Shown here: piece by piece, positions 16,462-25,291 of the stretch | How the letters are laid out: every line of letters starts with the position of its first letter | Position numbering within the stretch: the first letter of the stretch is position 1 | Assembly: GCF_016722895.1 (NCBI RefSeq) | Contig: NZ_JAEQNA010000001.1 | Location: 1,116,001-1,180,000 of the forward strand | DNA from: Ramlibacter aurantiacus | GTDB lineage: Bacteria > Pseudomonadota > Gammaproteobacteria > Burkholderiales > Burkholderiaceae_C | Length of the DNA: 64,000 nucleotides | Direction: 5' to 3' | The notes under the pieces: model-generated | Told to the model about the DNA's origin: nothing | The model's database searches: none | The model's input: the letters and a program-made list of their open reading frames with translations, nothing else | Program-made: the position numbers and the translations under genes

Positions 16462-18590
16462 TGGGCGATAGCGATAAGACTCGCACCTACAGCCGTAAGG
16501 AGAGCGTCGTCTTCCTCAAGACGAGCGAACCGTTTGGCGGGCTCTCCAACATGGCCGGTGGCTACCCGATCAATGTGAACGGGCTGCGGATACTAACCTC
16601 CGAGGCGTTGTATCAGGTCTGCCGCTTCCCGCATCTTCCCGATGTACAGAAGATGATCATCGGCCAGATTAGCCCGATGACAGCCAAGATGCGGAGCAAG
16701 CCCTACCGCAAGGATTCGCGCCCCGATTGGGACCAGGTACGGGTTCGCATCATGCGCTGGAGCCTGCGCATGAAGCTGGCCAACAACTGGAACACGTTCA
16801 GCGCGCTGCTATTGAGAACGGGCGAGCGGCCCATCGTCGAGGAGTCGCGTAAGGATGATTTTTGGGGAGCAAAGGTCGTTGACAACGGCGACACCCTCAT
16901 TGGCATGAACGTCTTGGGCAGGCTGCTGATGGAACTGCGCGAACAGGTGAAGCAGCAAGGGCGCGACGCAGCCCTTGATGTTGTTCCACCTGACATTCCG
17001 CAGTTCCTGCTGCTGGGACGGCCGATTGAAGTCGCATTGGATTCGCCGCCGCCGAAGGCCGCCGACGATCAGGAACAAGGCGCCCTTTTTGGGACGGATG
17101 CTACCGTCAGCGTCGAGGCTGTGGGTCCTCCGGCTCCTGCAGCTGTCCCGGCTGCCCCGGCGGCGGCTCCATCACGCAAGGCTGCATACGAAGCCTACCG
17201 CCCGACGCGAATGCGCTGGCTTCCACCTGTGCCGGAACATTGGAACGAGCAACGCGCTAAGACCTTCTTCCGCGAGGTGGACGAGCGCTCCAAGACAGGA
17301 CAGGAAGAATTGCTGTCGGTGTCGCACCTGACGGGCGTTACGCCGCGCAGCCAGAAGAAAGTCACGATGTTCAAGGCCGCGAGCTATGTCGGCTCCAAGC
17401 TGTGCCGTCCTGGCGACATCGTAATCAACACGCTTTGGGCGTGGATGGCGGCGCTTGGTGCGAGCAGGCACGTGGGCATTGTCAGCCCGGCCTACGGCGT
17501 GTACCGGCCGCACCGCGCCGACAACTTCAATCCGGCGTATCTCGACTATCTGCTGCGCACCCGCGCCTACGTTGCCGAATACATCGGACGCTCGACCGGC
17601 ATCCGATCCTCGCGCCTGCGCCTGTATCCGAACCAGTTTCTCGACATCGCACTGGTCCAGCCGCCACGCCCCGAGCAAGACCTGATCGTCGCCTACCTGC
17701 GGGCGCAGGACGCCCACATCGCCCGGCTGATCAAGGCCAAGCGCGCACTGATTGACCTGCTCACCGAACAGAAGCTGCGCATCATCGACCACGCCGTCAC
17801 GAGCGGCCTTGATGAATCGGTCGCGTTGAAGCCTTCCGGCATCGAGTGGCTGGGGCACGTGCCCAAGCATTGGGACGTTGCCCTGCTCAAGCACGTCGCT
17901 GATGTGCGCTTCAGTGGCGTGGACAAACATTCGCACGATCACGAAATTCCGGTTCGCTTGTGCAACTACACGGACGTTTACAAGAACGACGAGATCGCCG
18001 ACAGCATGGAGTTGATGCGCGCTACGGCGACAGCGGGGGAAATCGCGCGCCTCACTCTGAACGCTGGCGACGTTATCATCACCAAGGACTCCGAGACGCC
18101 GGATGACATTGCCGTACCCGCGTGGGTGCCAAACAGCCTTCCTGGTGTCGTCTGCGCCTACCACCTTGGATTGCTACGACCCGAGCCCGGTCGCATCGAG
18201 GGTGAGTTCCTGTTTCGCGCCATCGGGTCTGCCCGTATCGCCGAGCAGTTTCACGTTCTGGCAACCGGCGTCACACGCTTCGCGCTCTCCAAGCACGATG
18301 TCAAAAACGCTGTCATCCCGCTTCCGCCCATCGAAGAGCAGAAGGCCATCTGCAAGTGGATTAGCGATGAGTGCAAACCACTAGAAGAAGCCATCCTGCG
18401 GGCGGAAGACGAAATCAAGCTGATCCGCGAGTACCGCGACCGGCAGATTGCCGACGTGGTCACCGGCCAGGTGGACGTGCGCGGCTGGGTACCGGGCCCA
18501 GATGACGGTGTGGCCGACGAAGACTTGGCAGTGCTCGGCGGCGACGAAGAATTGGATACCAATGGGGAGGACGACGATGGCGACGACTGA
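16461..18590 (+). CDS. hsdS: NADAR domain fused to type I specificity subunit HsdS
   Basis: The 709-residue protein has two clear parts. Residues about 15-165 match a NADAR domain (YbiA-like): FGGLSNMAGGYPINV, LTSEALYQVCRF, and LLLRTGERPIVEESRKDDFWG followed by GMNVLGRLLMELR. NADAR proteins act on ADP-ribose or related glycosidic bonds, including removal of ADP-ribose from guanine in DNA. An Ala/Pro-rich linker (residues about 195-240) leads into an HsdS with two target-recognition domains, each opening with the WLPPVPEHW or WLGHVPKHW pattern (near residues 253 and 463), and coiled-coil spacers that include LIDLLTEQKLRIIDHAVT. The start at 16461 overlaps the preceding stop (TGATG). HsdS chooses the DNA site for methylation and cleavage; the NADAR part may edit or sense a modified base or nucleotide. 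Confidence 0.85.
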   Translation: MGDSDKTRTYSRKESVVFLKTSEPFGGLSNMAGGYPINVNGLRILTSEALYQVCRFPHLPDVQKMIIGQISPMTAKMRSKPYRKDSRPDWDQVRVRIMRWSLRMKLANNWNTFSALLLRTGERPIVEESRKDDFWGAKVVDNGDTLIGMNVLGRLLMELREQVKQQGRDAALDVVPPDIPQFLLLGRPIEVALDSPPPKAADDQEQGALFGTDATVSVEAVGPPAPAAVPAAPAAAPSRKAAYEAYRPTRMRWLPPVPEHWNEQRAKTFFREVDERSKTGQEELLSVSHLTGVTPRSQKKVTMFKAASYVGSKLCRPGDIVINTLWAWMAALGASRHVGIVSPAYGVYRPHRADNFNPAYLDYLLRTRAYVAEYIGRSTGIRSSRLRLYPNQFLDIALVQPPRPEQDLIVAYLRAQDAHIARLIKAKRALIDLLTEQKLRIIDHAVTSGLDESVALKPSGIEWLGHVPKHWDVALLKHVADVRFSGVDKHSHDHEIPVRLCNYTDVYKNDEIADSMELMRATATAGEIARLTLNAGDVIITKDSETPDDIAVPAWVPNSLPGVVCAYHLGLLRPEPGRIEGEFLFRAIGSARIAEQFHVLATGVTRFALSKHDVKNAVIPLPPIEEQKAICKWISDECKPLEEAILRAEDEIKLIREYRDRQIADVVTGQVDVRGWVPGPDDGVADEDLAVLGGDEELDTNGEDDDGDD

Positions 18591-21573
18591 CACCAGCGAA
18601 AAAGGCCTGGAGGCCTTGATTGTCCGCGACCTCTGCACCGGCGGTGGCTACGTGCAGGGCAACCCCAGCGACTACAACCGCGACGTGGCGGTCGATGTTG
18701 TGCAGTTGCTGTCCTTTCTGCAGGCCACGCAGCCCAAGGCGGTGGAAACACTGGAACTGGCAAGCGAGGGCATCAAGCGCACCCAGTTCTTGCACCGCAT
18801 CCAGGGCGAGATCGCCAAGCGGGGCGTGGTGGATGTGCTGCGCAAGGGCGTGAGCCACGGCCCGGTTCACGTTGATCTGTACAAGCTGCTGCCGACACCG
18901 GGCAATGCCAGTGCTGCCGAGAACTTCGGCAAGAACATCTTCAGCGTCACCCGCCAGTTGCGCTACAGCAATGACGATTCGCAGCGCTCGCTGGACGTCG
19001 CCATCTTCATTAATGGCCTGCCGGTGACGACCTTTGAGTTGAAAAACTCGCTGACCAAGCAGACCGTCGCCGACGCCATCACCCAGTACCAGACCGACCG
19101 TAACCCGGGTGAGCTACTGTTCCAGTTGGGGCGCTGCGTGGCGCACATGGCGGTGGACGATGCCGAGGTGCGGTTCTGCCCGCATCTCACCGGCAAAACC
19201 TCGTGGTTCCTGCCGTTCAACCAGGGCTGGAACAGCGGCGCAGGCAATCCGCCCAACCCGCACGGTCTGAAAACCGACTACCTGTGGAAGCAGGTCCTGC
19301 AAAAGGACTCGCTGGCCAACATCATCGAGAACTTCACGCAGGTCGTAGAAGAGGAAGACGAAAAGGGCAAGAAGCGGCGCAAGCAGGTGTTCCCGCGTTT
19401 TCACCAGCTGCGTACCGTCCGTGCCTTGCTGCGCCGCGCCCGCGAGGACGGCGTCGGCAAGCGCTACCTGATCCAGCACTCGGCGGGCAGCGGCAAGAGC
19501 AACACCATCGCGTGGCTTGCCCACCAGTTGGTGGAACTCAAGACGGCTGCCGATGCGATGCTGGCCCAGTTCGATTCGATCATCGTCATCACCGACCGAC
19601 GCGCGCTGGATACCCAGATCGCCCGCACCATCAAGAGCTACGACCACGTGGCGTCGATCTTCGGCCATTCAGAGGACGCTGCCGAGCTGCGAACCTTCCT
19701 ACGTAAAGGCAAGAAGATCATCGTGACGACGGTGCAGAAGTTCCCCTTCATCCTCGATGAGCTGGGCGACCTCAGCAGCAAGAAGTTCGCACTGCTGATT
19801 GACGAGGCGCACTCCAGCCAGGGCGGCAAGACGACCGCCAAGATGCACATGGCCCTGTCGGGCGCGGCTGGTGACGATGAGGATGACGACGAGTCCGTCG
19901 AGGACGCCGTCAACAAGCTGATCGAATCGCGCAAGATGCTGCCGAACGCCAGCTACTTTGCCTTCACGGCCACGCCGAAAAACCGGACGCTGGAGTTGTT
20001 CGGTGAGCGCTACGTGGAAGGTGGTGAAGTGCGCTACCGTTCGCCTGAGGAGCTGACCTACACGACCAAGCAGGCGATCCAAGAGGGCTTTATCCTCGAC
20101 GTGATTGCGAACTACACGTCGGTGGACAGCTTCTATCACGTCGCAAAGACCGTCGAAGACGACCCGGATTTCAACAAAGTTAAGGCGCTGAAGAAGATCC
20201 GCCACTACGTCGAGTCCCACGACAAGGCCATCCGCAAGAAGGCCGAGATCATGGTCGATCATTTCGTGGGGCAGGTGGCGGGCAAGCAGAAGATTGGCGG
20301 AAAGGGACGGGCGATGATCGTCTGCAGCGGCATCGCACGTGCCATCGACTACTACCGCGAGGTGTCGGACTACCTCAACACGATCAAGAGCCCGTTCAAG
20401 GCCATCGTGGCGTACTCGGGCGATTTTGAGATTGGCGGTGTGAAGAAGACCGAGGCCGATCTCAATGACTTCCCGAGCAAGGACATTCCATCCAAGCTCA
20501 AGCAAGATCCATATCGCTTCCTGATCGTCGCCAACAAGTTCGTCACCGGCTTCGACGAGCCGCTGCTGCACACGATGTACGTGGACAAGCCGTTGGCAGG
20601 CGTGCTGGCGGTGCAAACGCTGTCACGGCTGAACCGCGCCCACCCGCAGAAGCGCGACACCTTCGTGCTCGACTTTGCCGACAACGCCGAAGCGGTGAAA
20701 GTGGCCTTCCAGGACTACTACCGCGCCACGATCCAGACCGGCGAAACCGACCCCAACAAGCTGCACGACCTGAAGAACGATCTCGACGCGAAGCAGGTGT
20801 ACAGCTGGCAGCAGGTCGAGGACTTGGTGGCGCTCTACGTCACCGGTGCAGACCGAGACAAGCTCGACCCCATCCTTGACGCTTGCGTTGCCGAGTACAT
20901 CGACAACCTGAATGAAGACGCCCAGGTCGAGTTCAAGGGCAAGGCCAAGGCCTTCGTGCGCAGCTACGGCTTTCTTGCAGCGATTCTGACCTACGGCCAC
21001 CCAGCCTGGGAAAAGCTGTCGATCTTCCTGAACTTCCTGATCCCGAAGCTACCGGCCCCAAAGGAGGAAGACCTCTCCAAGGGCGTGCTGGAAGCCATCG
21101 ACATGGACAGCTATCGGGTAGAAGCGCAGGCGTCACTGAAGATGTCGATGGACGACGCCGACGCCTTCATTGAACCGCCCCCGCCCGGCGGCGGTGGCGG
21201 TGGCGGTACGCCGGAGATCGACAAGTTGTCGAACATCATCAGAGCCTTCAACGACATGTTCGGCAACATCGAATGGAAGGACGGCGACAAGATTCGCAAG
21301 GTCATCACCGAGGAGATTCCGGCCCGTGTGGCGCAGGACAAGGCCTACCAAAACGCGCAGGCCAACTCCGACAAGCAGAACGCCAAGTTGGAACACGACA
21401 AGGCGTTGAATCGCGTAGTGTTGGAACTGATCTCCGACCACACCGAGCTGTTCAAGCAGTTCAGTGACAACCCCAGTTTCAAACGCTGGCTGACGGATAT
21501 GGTCTTCGACTCGACGTATCACCCAGGCGCAGTGCCACCGAAGGCCCCGCCACAAGCGGGCGCGTCTGCGTGA
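18577..21573 (+). CDS. hsdR: type I restriction endonuclease subunit
   Basis: HsdR translocates DNA using ATP and cuts it when the site is unmethylated. The 998-residue product has an N-terminal PD-(D/E)xK nuclease (SLDVAIFINGLPVTTFELKN, residues about 138-157), Walker A SAGSGKSNT near 303, the DEAH box LIDEAHSS near 407, motif III FTATPKN near 468 and motif VI QTLSRLNRAHP near 690. A Pro/Gly-rich hinge near residue 875 (PPPPGGGGGGG) joins the C-terminal helical domain that docks to the methylase. ATG 18577 has GGGGAGG seven bases upstream and overlaps hsdS by 14 bases, so I prefer it to longer readings. Confidence 0.95.
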   Translation: MATTDTSEKGLEALIVRDLCTGGGYVQGNPSDYNRDVAVDVVQLLSFLQATQPKAVETLELASEGIKRTQFLHRIQGEIAKRGVVDVLRKGVSHGPVHVDLYKLLPTPGNASAAENFGKNIFSVTRQLRYSNDDSQRSLDVAIFINGLPVTTFELKNSLTKQTVADAITQYQTDRNPGELLFQLGRCVAHMAVDDAEVRFCPHLTGKTSWFLPFNQGWNSGAGNPPNPHGLKTDYLWKQVLQKDSLANIIENFTQVVEEEDEKGKKRRKQVFPRFHQLRTVRALLRRAREDGVGKRYLIQHSAGSGKSNTIAWLAHQLVELKTAADAMLAQFDSIIVITDRRALDTQIARTIKSYDHVASIFGHSEDAAELRTFLRKGKKIIVTTVQKFPFILDELGDLSSKKFALLIDEAHSSQGGKTTAKMHMALSGAAGDDEDDDESVEDAVNKLIESRKMLPNASYFAFTATPKNRTLELFGERYVEGGEVRYRSPEELTYTTKQAIQEGFILDVIANYTSVDSFYHVAKTVEDDPDFNKVKALKKIRHYVESHDKAIRKKAEIMVDHFVGQVAGKQKIGGKGRAMIVCSGIARAIDYYREVSDYLNTIKSPFKAIVAYSGDFEIGGVKKTEADLNDFPSKDIPSKLKQDPYRFLIVANKFVTGFDEPLLHTMYVDKPLAGVLAVQTLSRLNRAHPQKRDTFVLDFADNAEAVKVAFQDYYRATIQTGETDPNKLHDLKNDLDAKQVYSWQQVEDLVALYVTGADRDKLDPILDACVAEYIDNLNEDAQVEFKGKAKAFVRSYGFLAAILTYGHPAWEKLSIFLNFLIPKLPAPKEEDLSKGVLEAIDMDSYRVEAQASLKMSMDDADAFIEPPPPGGGGGGGTPEIDKLSNIIRAFNDMFGNIEWKDGDKIRKVITEEIPARVAQDKAYQNAQANSDKQNAKLEHDKALNRVVLELISDHTELFKQFSDNPSFKRWLTDMVFDSTYHPGAVPPKAPPQAGASA

Positions 21574-21598
21574 TGATCGAAGCGAAAGGGGGATGGAT

Positions 21599-22546
21599 AT
21601 GGAATTGAATCTGGCAAGAACCGTCGTCGGCTACCTCAAGGCGCACCCGGATGAGAAATTCACCGCGCGGCAGATCGCCGAGTGGGTATTTGCCACCTAT
21701 CCCGAGCAGTGTCAGGCCAAGAAGCAGAACAGCCAACGCCTCGAAACGGATGCCGAACTGGTGCAGCAGATCGTGCGAGAGATCAGCTCGCAGTTGCCGC
21801 GCCTGCAAAAAAAACATCTGGAGCTGAAGACGACCGAGGGGCGACCGCGCAAGCATTACTACTCGGAGCGGTCGGACAGCGCCGAGGTGGCTGCTGTCGA
21901 GAGTGAAGGTGCTGCGGCCACGTCGGCGGAGGACGAAGGGCCGCCCAAGATCGACGAACACGCGCTCTACCCGCTGCTATCGCAATATCTGTGGGAGGAG
22001 TTCGGTGTGTTCTCCAAGCGCGTCGACGAGAAGCGCTCGTCCAACAAGCGCGGGCCCAACGGCAACCGCTGGCTGTACCCGGACGTGGTGGGCATGGAGG
22101 ATTTGGGCAAAGAGTGGCATCGCGAAGTGCGCGACTGCGTGACGCAGTATTCCGACAAGCGAACCAAGCTGTGGTCGTTCGAGGCCAAGCTGCTGATCAA
22201 CCGCTCGAACGTGCGCGAGTGCTTCTTTCAGGCGGTGTCGAATTCGTCGTGGGCCAACTTCGGCTATCTGGTCGCGGCGGAAATCGGCGGCACCGACACG
22301 CTGAAGGAACTGCGGATGCTGTTCGCGGCCCACGGCATTGGCTTCATCAAGCTGGACATGGACAACCCTGCCGATAGTCAGGTGCTGATTCCCGCCCGCG
22401 AGCGCGACGAGATCGATTGGGACATGGCCAACCGGCTGGCCACGGAGAATCGGGATTTTCTGGAGTACGTGAAACTGGTGAAGCAGTTCTACCAGACCGG
22501 CGAGGCGCGCCCAGCGGACTGGGACGGTCCCGATCTGGACGATTGA
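21599..22546 (+). CDS. HrgA/COG2958-type protein, RM-associated
   Basis: The 315-residue product has an N-terminal winged-helix-like region (TVVGYLKAHPDEKFTARQIAEW), a charged linker near 95-120 and a C-terminal domain that reads like a restriction-endonuclease fold: WLYPDVVGMEDLG, then LWSFEAKLLINRSNVRECFF with an E-x-K pair. That organisation matches HrgA/COG2958 proteins found beside restriction-modification genes; their task is unknown. ATG 21599 is preferred over ATG 21593 because the GGGGG Shine-Dalgarno ends directly before 21593. It follows hsdR by 25 bases and is the last plus-strand gene before the phage. Confidence 0.75.
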   Translation: MELNLARTVVGYLKAHPDEKFTARQIAEWVFATYPEQCQAKKQNSQRLETDAELVQQIVREISSQLPRLQKKHLELKTTEGRPRKHYYSERSDSAEVAAVESEGAAATSAEDEGPPKIDEHALYPLLSQYLWEEFGVFSKRVDEKRSSNKRGPNGNRWLYPDVVGMEDLGKEWHREVRDCVTQYSDKRTKLWSFEAKLLINRSNVRECFFQAVSNSSWANFGYLVAAEIGGTDTLKELRMLFAAHGIGFIKLDMDNPADSQVLIPARERDEIDWDMANRLATENRDFLEYVKLVKQFYQTGEARPADWDGPDLDD

Positions 22547-22550
22547 CCGC

Positions 22551-22841
22551 CTATTCCAGGTGGCCGATGACGTCGAGACGTTCGTCGCCGCGCTGAAACG
22601 CGCCGAACCAGCCGTCAGGTGAGTCGGCCCGGGTGCGGCTCACCAGCAGCGTGAACCCCTCGCAGCCGCGCCCATTAGCGGTGGCGAAGTCGGTGGTGTC
22701 GAATTTGGCCTCCCGCACCAGTGTCGTTGCCACAGATTTCATGGCCGACTCGAACAGGTCGAGAAGGTGGTCTTGCAAGCTGGCGTTGATGTTGCGTGAA
22801 GTCACGTCGTCGATGACGGCTATTTTGAATCTGTTGCTCAT
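22551..22841 (-). CDS. small uncharacterised protein downstream of lysis genes
   Basis: The 96-residue product has no recognised motif and no membrane segment. The reading from ATG 22841 has GGAGC eleven bases ahead; longer readings to 22997 lack support. It lies on the same strand as the endolysin, 79 bases further on, and stops five bases from the convergent HrgA-type gene, so it is probably the last gene of the phage late transcript or a small cargo gene. Confidence 0.5.
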   Translation of the reverse strand: MSNRFKIAVIDDVTSRNINASLQDHLLDLFESAMKSVATTLVREAKFDTTDFATANGRGCEGFTLLVSRTRADSPDGWFGAFQRGDERLDVIGHLE

Positions 22842-22920
22842 GAGCAATGCTCCGTGTTTGCGTTGGTGACATGAACGCGCTGTTCGGCGGTAAAGCCAAG
22901 CTCTTTCGCGCGGTTCGGGA

Positions 22921-23385
22921 TCAGTCGTTGCGAAGCAGCCAAGCGGCCTCAGCCTCACGTCGTGCGAGAAGTCCCGGCAACACTTTCCCGCCGCCATAGA
23001 CCCATCGGCGCAACTCCTGCCCGGCCTCCATCCAGTTCCGCTGGTTCACTCGCCGCCGTAGCGTTGAGGTCTGCAGCCGCCCCGCGCCAAGGTTGAACGT
23101 GAAGTCCACGATGGCGGCGAGCCGCCCTTCGGGCTCGGTGGCCAACCCCGAGCAGTAACGCAGCGTGGCATTCAGCGCCGTCCTGAGGTCGGTGGCCAAG
23201 TAGATTTCTGCCTCTGCCTCCGTGATTGGCGAATGCTGCGGAGCGCAGAGGCGTCCGTAGCCGATGGTCCAGTAGCCTGCTGGGCAGACGTAGGGATGCG
23301 CTCGGCCTGGATCGGCTCTTGGCACCCGATGAAACCCCTCGAACCGCTTGGCCAGATCGATGGCAGCCTGCGGCACTGCGATCAC
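22921..23385 (-). CDS. endolysin, GH24 lysozyme (R21/R type)
   Basis: This 154-residue muramidase would cut the glycan strands of peptidoglycan at the end of infection. The catalytic Glu sits in KRFEGF (E16 from the GTG start), followed by CPAGYWTIGYG, the hallmark of the R21-like lysozymes in which Cys occupies the usual Asp region. The GTG at 23383-23385 overlaps the holin stop by four bases, which decides the start; longer readings only enter the holin gene in another frame. There is no clear signal-anchor, so release should depend on the holin. Confidence 0.9.
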   Translation of the reverse strand: MIAVPQAAIDLAKRFEGFHRVPRADPGRAHPYVCPAGYWTIGYGRLCAPQHSPITEAEAEIYLATDLRTALNATLRYCSGLATEPEGRLAAIVDFTFNLGAGRLQTSTLRRRVNQRNWMEAGQELRRWVYGGGKVLPGLLARREAEAAWLLRND

Positions 23386-23858
23386 GACCGCACTCGATCG
23401 AACACGCGGCCAAGGAACCAGAAGTTCAGCACGCCTGCCCACAGCGCTTGATCGGCCTCGGTCCACCCGTGCAGGATCGCGGCTCCCCAACCGGCCCCGC
23501 CCGACATGGCCCCGACGAACGCCGCCGTCTTCGCTGCGCAGTACAACGCCATGAACCAGTAGGTGATAACCGGCCGCACGCTGATGGACAGCACATCGGC
23601 CCAGCGCACTCGTGACTGCTGGCCCTGGGCTGCGACCGACTCCCGCAGGGCCTCAATGGCACCTACGTTCCACGCGGCATCTGCCCCGGCGCCGATCTCC
23701 GACATCCGCTGCGCACCGCGCAGCTTCTCGAACTCCAGCGCCTTGTCCTGCATCGCCAGCTCGTGACCGCGCTCACCCTTGCGGTCCAGCCACTTCAAAA
23801 CTTCGGGCGCCAGACGGAAGGCCCCGCCCAGGAGGCCGCCGAGCAAGGTCTCGATCAT
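23382..23858 (-). CDS. 3TM-type holin
   Basis: The 158-residue product matches the holin family first described for gene transfer agent release. An amphipathic N-terminus (MIETLLGGLLGGAFRLAPEV) and charged helical middle (DKALEFEKLRGAQRMSEIG) precede hydrophobic segments near residues 96-150 (VITYWFMALYCAAKTAAFVG, then LWAGVLNFWFLGRVF). The ATG at 23856-23858 overlaps the upstream gene by four bases and is preferred to the longer frame. The endolysin follows directly, as expected for a lysis cassette. Confidence 0.8.
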   Translation of the reverse strand: MIETLLGGLLGGAFRLAPEVLKWLDRKGERGHELAMQDKALEFEKLRGAQRMSEIGAGADAAWNVGAIEALRESVAAQGQQSRVRWADVLSISVRPVITYWFMALYCAAKTAAFVGAMSGGAGWGAAILHGWTEADQALWAGVLNFWFLGRVFDRVRS

Positions 23859-24154
23859 TGCCCACCTCCCAGCACCCTGAGCTTGATGGCAGCGCCGACC
23901 AGCAAAGCGGCCAGGAGGCCGGTGGTCAGAACTTTCACGAAGGTCTGCCACGCCGTGTGCCGAGCTTCGCGCCAGGCTTCGATCAGATCGCGCAGTTCCC
24001 GAATATCTCGGGCGGCGTGGCCGTTTTCCAGGCCAAGATGCGCGAGGCACCGCTCGGCGCCGCGTTCAGCAGAACGCTCCAGCAGATCGTCGAAGTCTTC
24101 CTTGCGAAGCAGGAGCATGTTTTCAACGAGTGCGGGTTGGTCAGGATCAGTCAT
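23855..24154 (-). CDS. membrane-anchored DUF6127-like lysis-cassette protein
   Basis: This 99-residue protein has a helical, charged N-terminal part (LLLRKEDFDDLLERSAERG) and a single C-terminal membrane segment (FVKVLTTGLLAALLVGAAIK, near residues 70-90). It resembles DUF6127-type phage proteins placed ahead of holins. ATG 24154 has GGAG eight bases before it. Its role may be a holin partner or antiholin; this is inferred from position. Confidence 0.65.
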   Translation of the reverse strand: MTDPDQPALVENMLLLRKEDFDDLLERSAERGAERCLAHLGLENGHAARDIRELRDLIEAWREARHTAWQTFVKVLTTGLLAALLVGAAIKLRVLGGGQ

Positions 24155-24176
24155 TTCCCAGTCTCCACAAATGAGG

Positions 24177-24210
24177 AAACCCGCCCGATGTATGAACATC
24201 AGGGCGGGTC
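24177..24210 (-). terminator. intrinsic terminator before lysis cassette
   Basis: An 8-bp GC stem (ACCCGCCC/GGGCGGGT) extended by a GATG/CATC pairing is followed on the minus strand by a short, interrupted T-run. It lies between the receptor-binding gene and the DUF6127-like gene and could limit read-through into the lysis genes. The T-run is weak. Confidence 0.5.
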
Positions 24211-24276
24211 CCAGGTTGATTCAGCCGCGTCGGCGGGCTTCCGGCCGTTCTGCTTGCGAGGCGGCCTGCTTCAGTT

Positions 24277-25281
24277 TTAGGTGATCGACTTCACGCCAAT
24301 GTTGAAGCCGCCCGCATTGAGGTCCGCCGCCGACCACGCCGCGCTGGTGCTCGGGTTGGTTAGCCAATAGGCTTGCAGCGCCTTATAGGTCGCCGCCACC
24401 GGGAGGTTCGATGAGAAGTAGTCGGTACTCGACGTGCGGACGCTTGCCTGTAGGTTTTGGGGGCCGGAACTGCCGATGTGCCCGCGAGCACTCACGACCA
24501 GGGCCCCGACAGCGGAGCCCGAGGCAATCGTGCCGGTCGGCGTGATCGTGAACTGTGACACTTGGTTGGCAGTGCCGGAGTTGATGTTGTTGGAGTCAAG
24601 CACGGCTTCATTGATGTTGCCGTAGGAGCCCGACCACGACGAGCTATTCCCAGCCCCCGTTGGAACAAGCGTCATGATGCCGCTGATGGCGCGCGTGTCG
24701 GCGTCGGCGACAGCGACTTCGCTCCAGTAGCAACTGCCGCTGCCGCTGTAGCCGCTATAGGCTTTAAGCAAAACCGAGTCCAAGCCGGCCGCACTATTGG
24801 TAACGACATTGCCCGAATAACTCGCGACGAGCAGACCGCCTGCGTACACCGAGACTTCCCCGCTCGTGCCGTAGTTCACGAACACGTCGAGCCGCGTGCA
24901 GGCCCCATTGGGCATAGCGCCCGCAGACGTTGAGAGCGTGGTAACGGTCCCCAAGGCATCGACCTTTTGAATCAGGAAACGACCGGGGTTGTTGCCATCG
25001 CCGGAAATCTTGATCCGAGGGACCGCGCCATCGTAAAAGGCGATCAGATCGTTGCCTTGGTAGGGCAAATAGTAGTTGGCCCAATAAACCATCGCGGTCA
25101 GCCAGAAGGACGACCTGGTTGCGCCCAGCGAAAACTGCCAACCTGAGGCCGGGTCAGACACGACGCCCAGCGAACAGCGCGAATAGGCTGCGCGACGATA
25201 TGTGGTGCCTGCCGTATCGACGGACACGTTGCCCACGCCCTTAAGATCGGAGTCCTCGCCGCCTACAAAATAGTAGTTCAT
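24277..25281 (-). CDS. phage tail-tip or receptor-binding protein (LamG-like)
   Basis: The 334-residue product is rich in Gly, Ser and Thr and in alternating beta strands (WQFSLGATRSSFWLTAMVYW, GTSGEVSVYAGGLLVASYSG), the usual look of a lectin-like or fibre domain at the tip of a tail. No enzyme motif is visible. ATG 25281 has GAGGAAA eight bases upstream. It is the last of three consecutive fibre-like genes, next to the lysis cassette, where host-range genes are often found. Confidence 0.65.
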   Translation of the reverse strand: MNYYFVGGEDSDLKGVGNVSVDTAGTTYRRAAYSRCSLGVVSDPASGWQFSLGATRSSFWLTAMVYWANYYLPYQGNDLIAFYDGAVPRIKISGDGNNPGRFLIQKVDALGTVTTLSTSAGAMPNGACTRLDVFVNYGTSGEVSVYAGGLLVASYSGNVVTNSAAGLDSVLLKAYSGYSGSGSCYWSEVAVADADTRAISGIMTLVPTGAGNSSSWSGSYGNINEAVLDSNNINSGTANQVSQFTITPTGTIASGSAVGALVVSARGHIGSSGPQNLQASVRTSSTDYFSSNLPVAATYKALQAYWLTNPSTSAAWSAADLNAGGFNIGVKSIT

Positions 25282-25291
25282 TTTGGTTTCC

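Larger units (their letters stand above)
3792..22546. mobile_element. defence-gene island (boundaries inferred)
   Basis: The stretch between the gal operon and the prophage lysis genes carries no core metabolic genes. It contains an AlpA-like regulator, an operon with a PLD-fold protein, and an enlarged type I restriction-modification operon. The left limit is the tmRNA-like fragment; the right limit is where the plus-strand HrgA-type gene ends and minus-strand phage genes begin. No integrase lies inside, so it may be a remnant, depend on a neighbour, or be cargo of the adjoining prophage. Confidence 0.5.

Noticed and set aside
17172..18164. Minus-strand frame of 330 codons across hsdS
   Set aside because: Shadow of the target-recognition domains.
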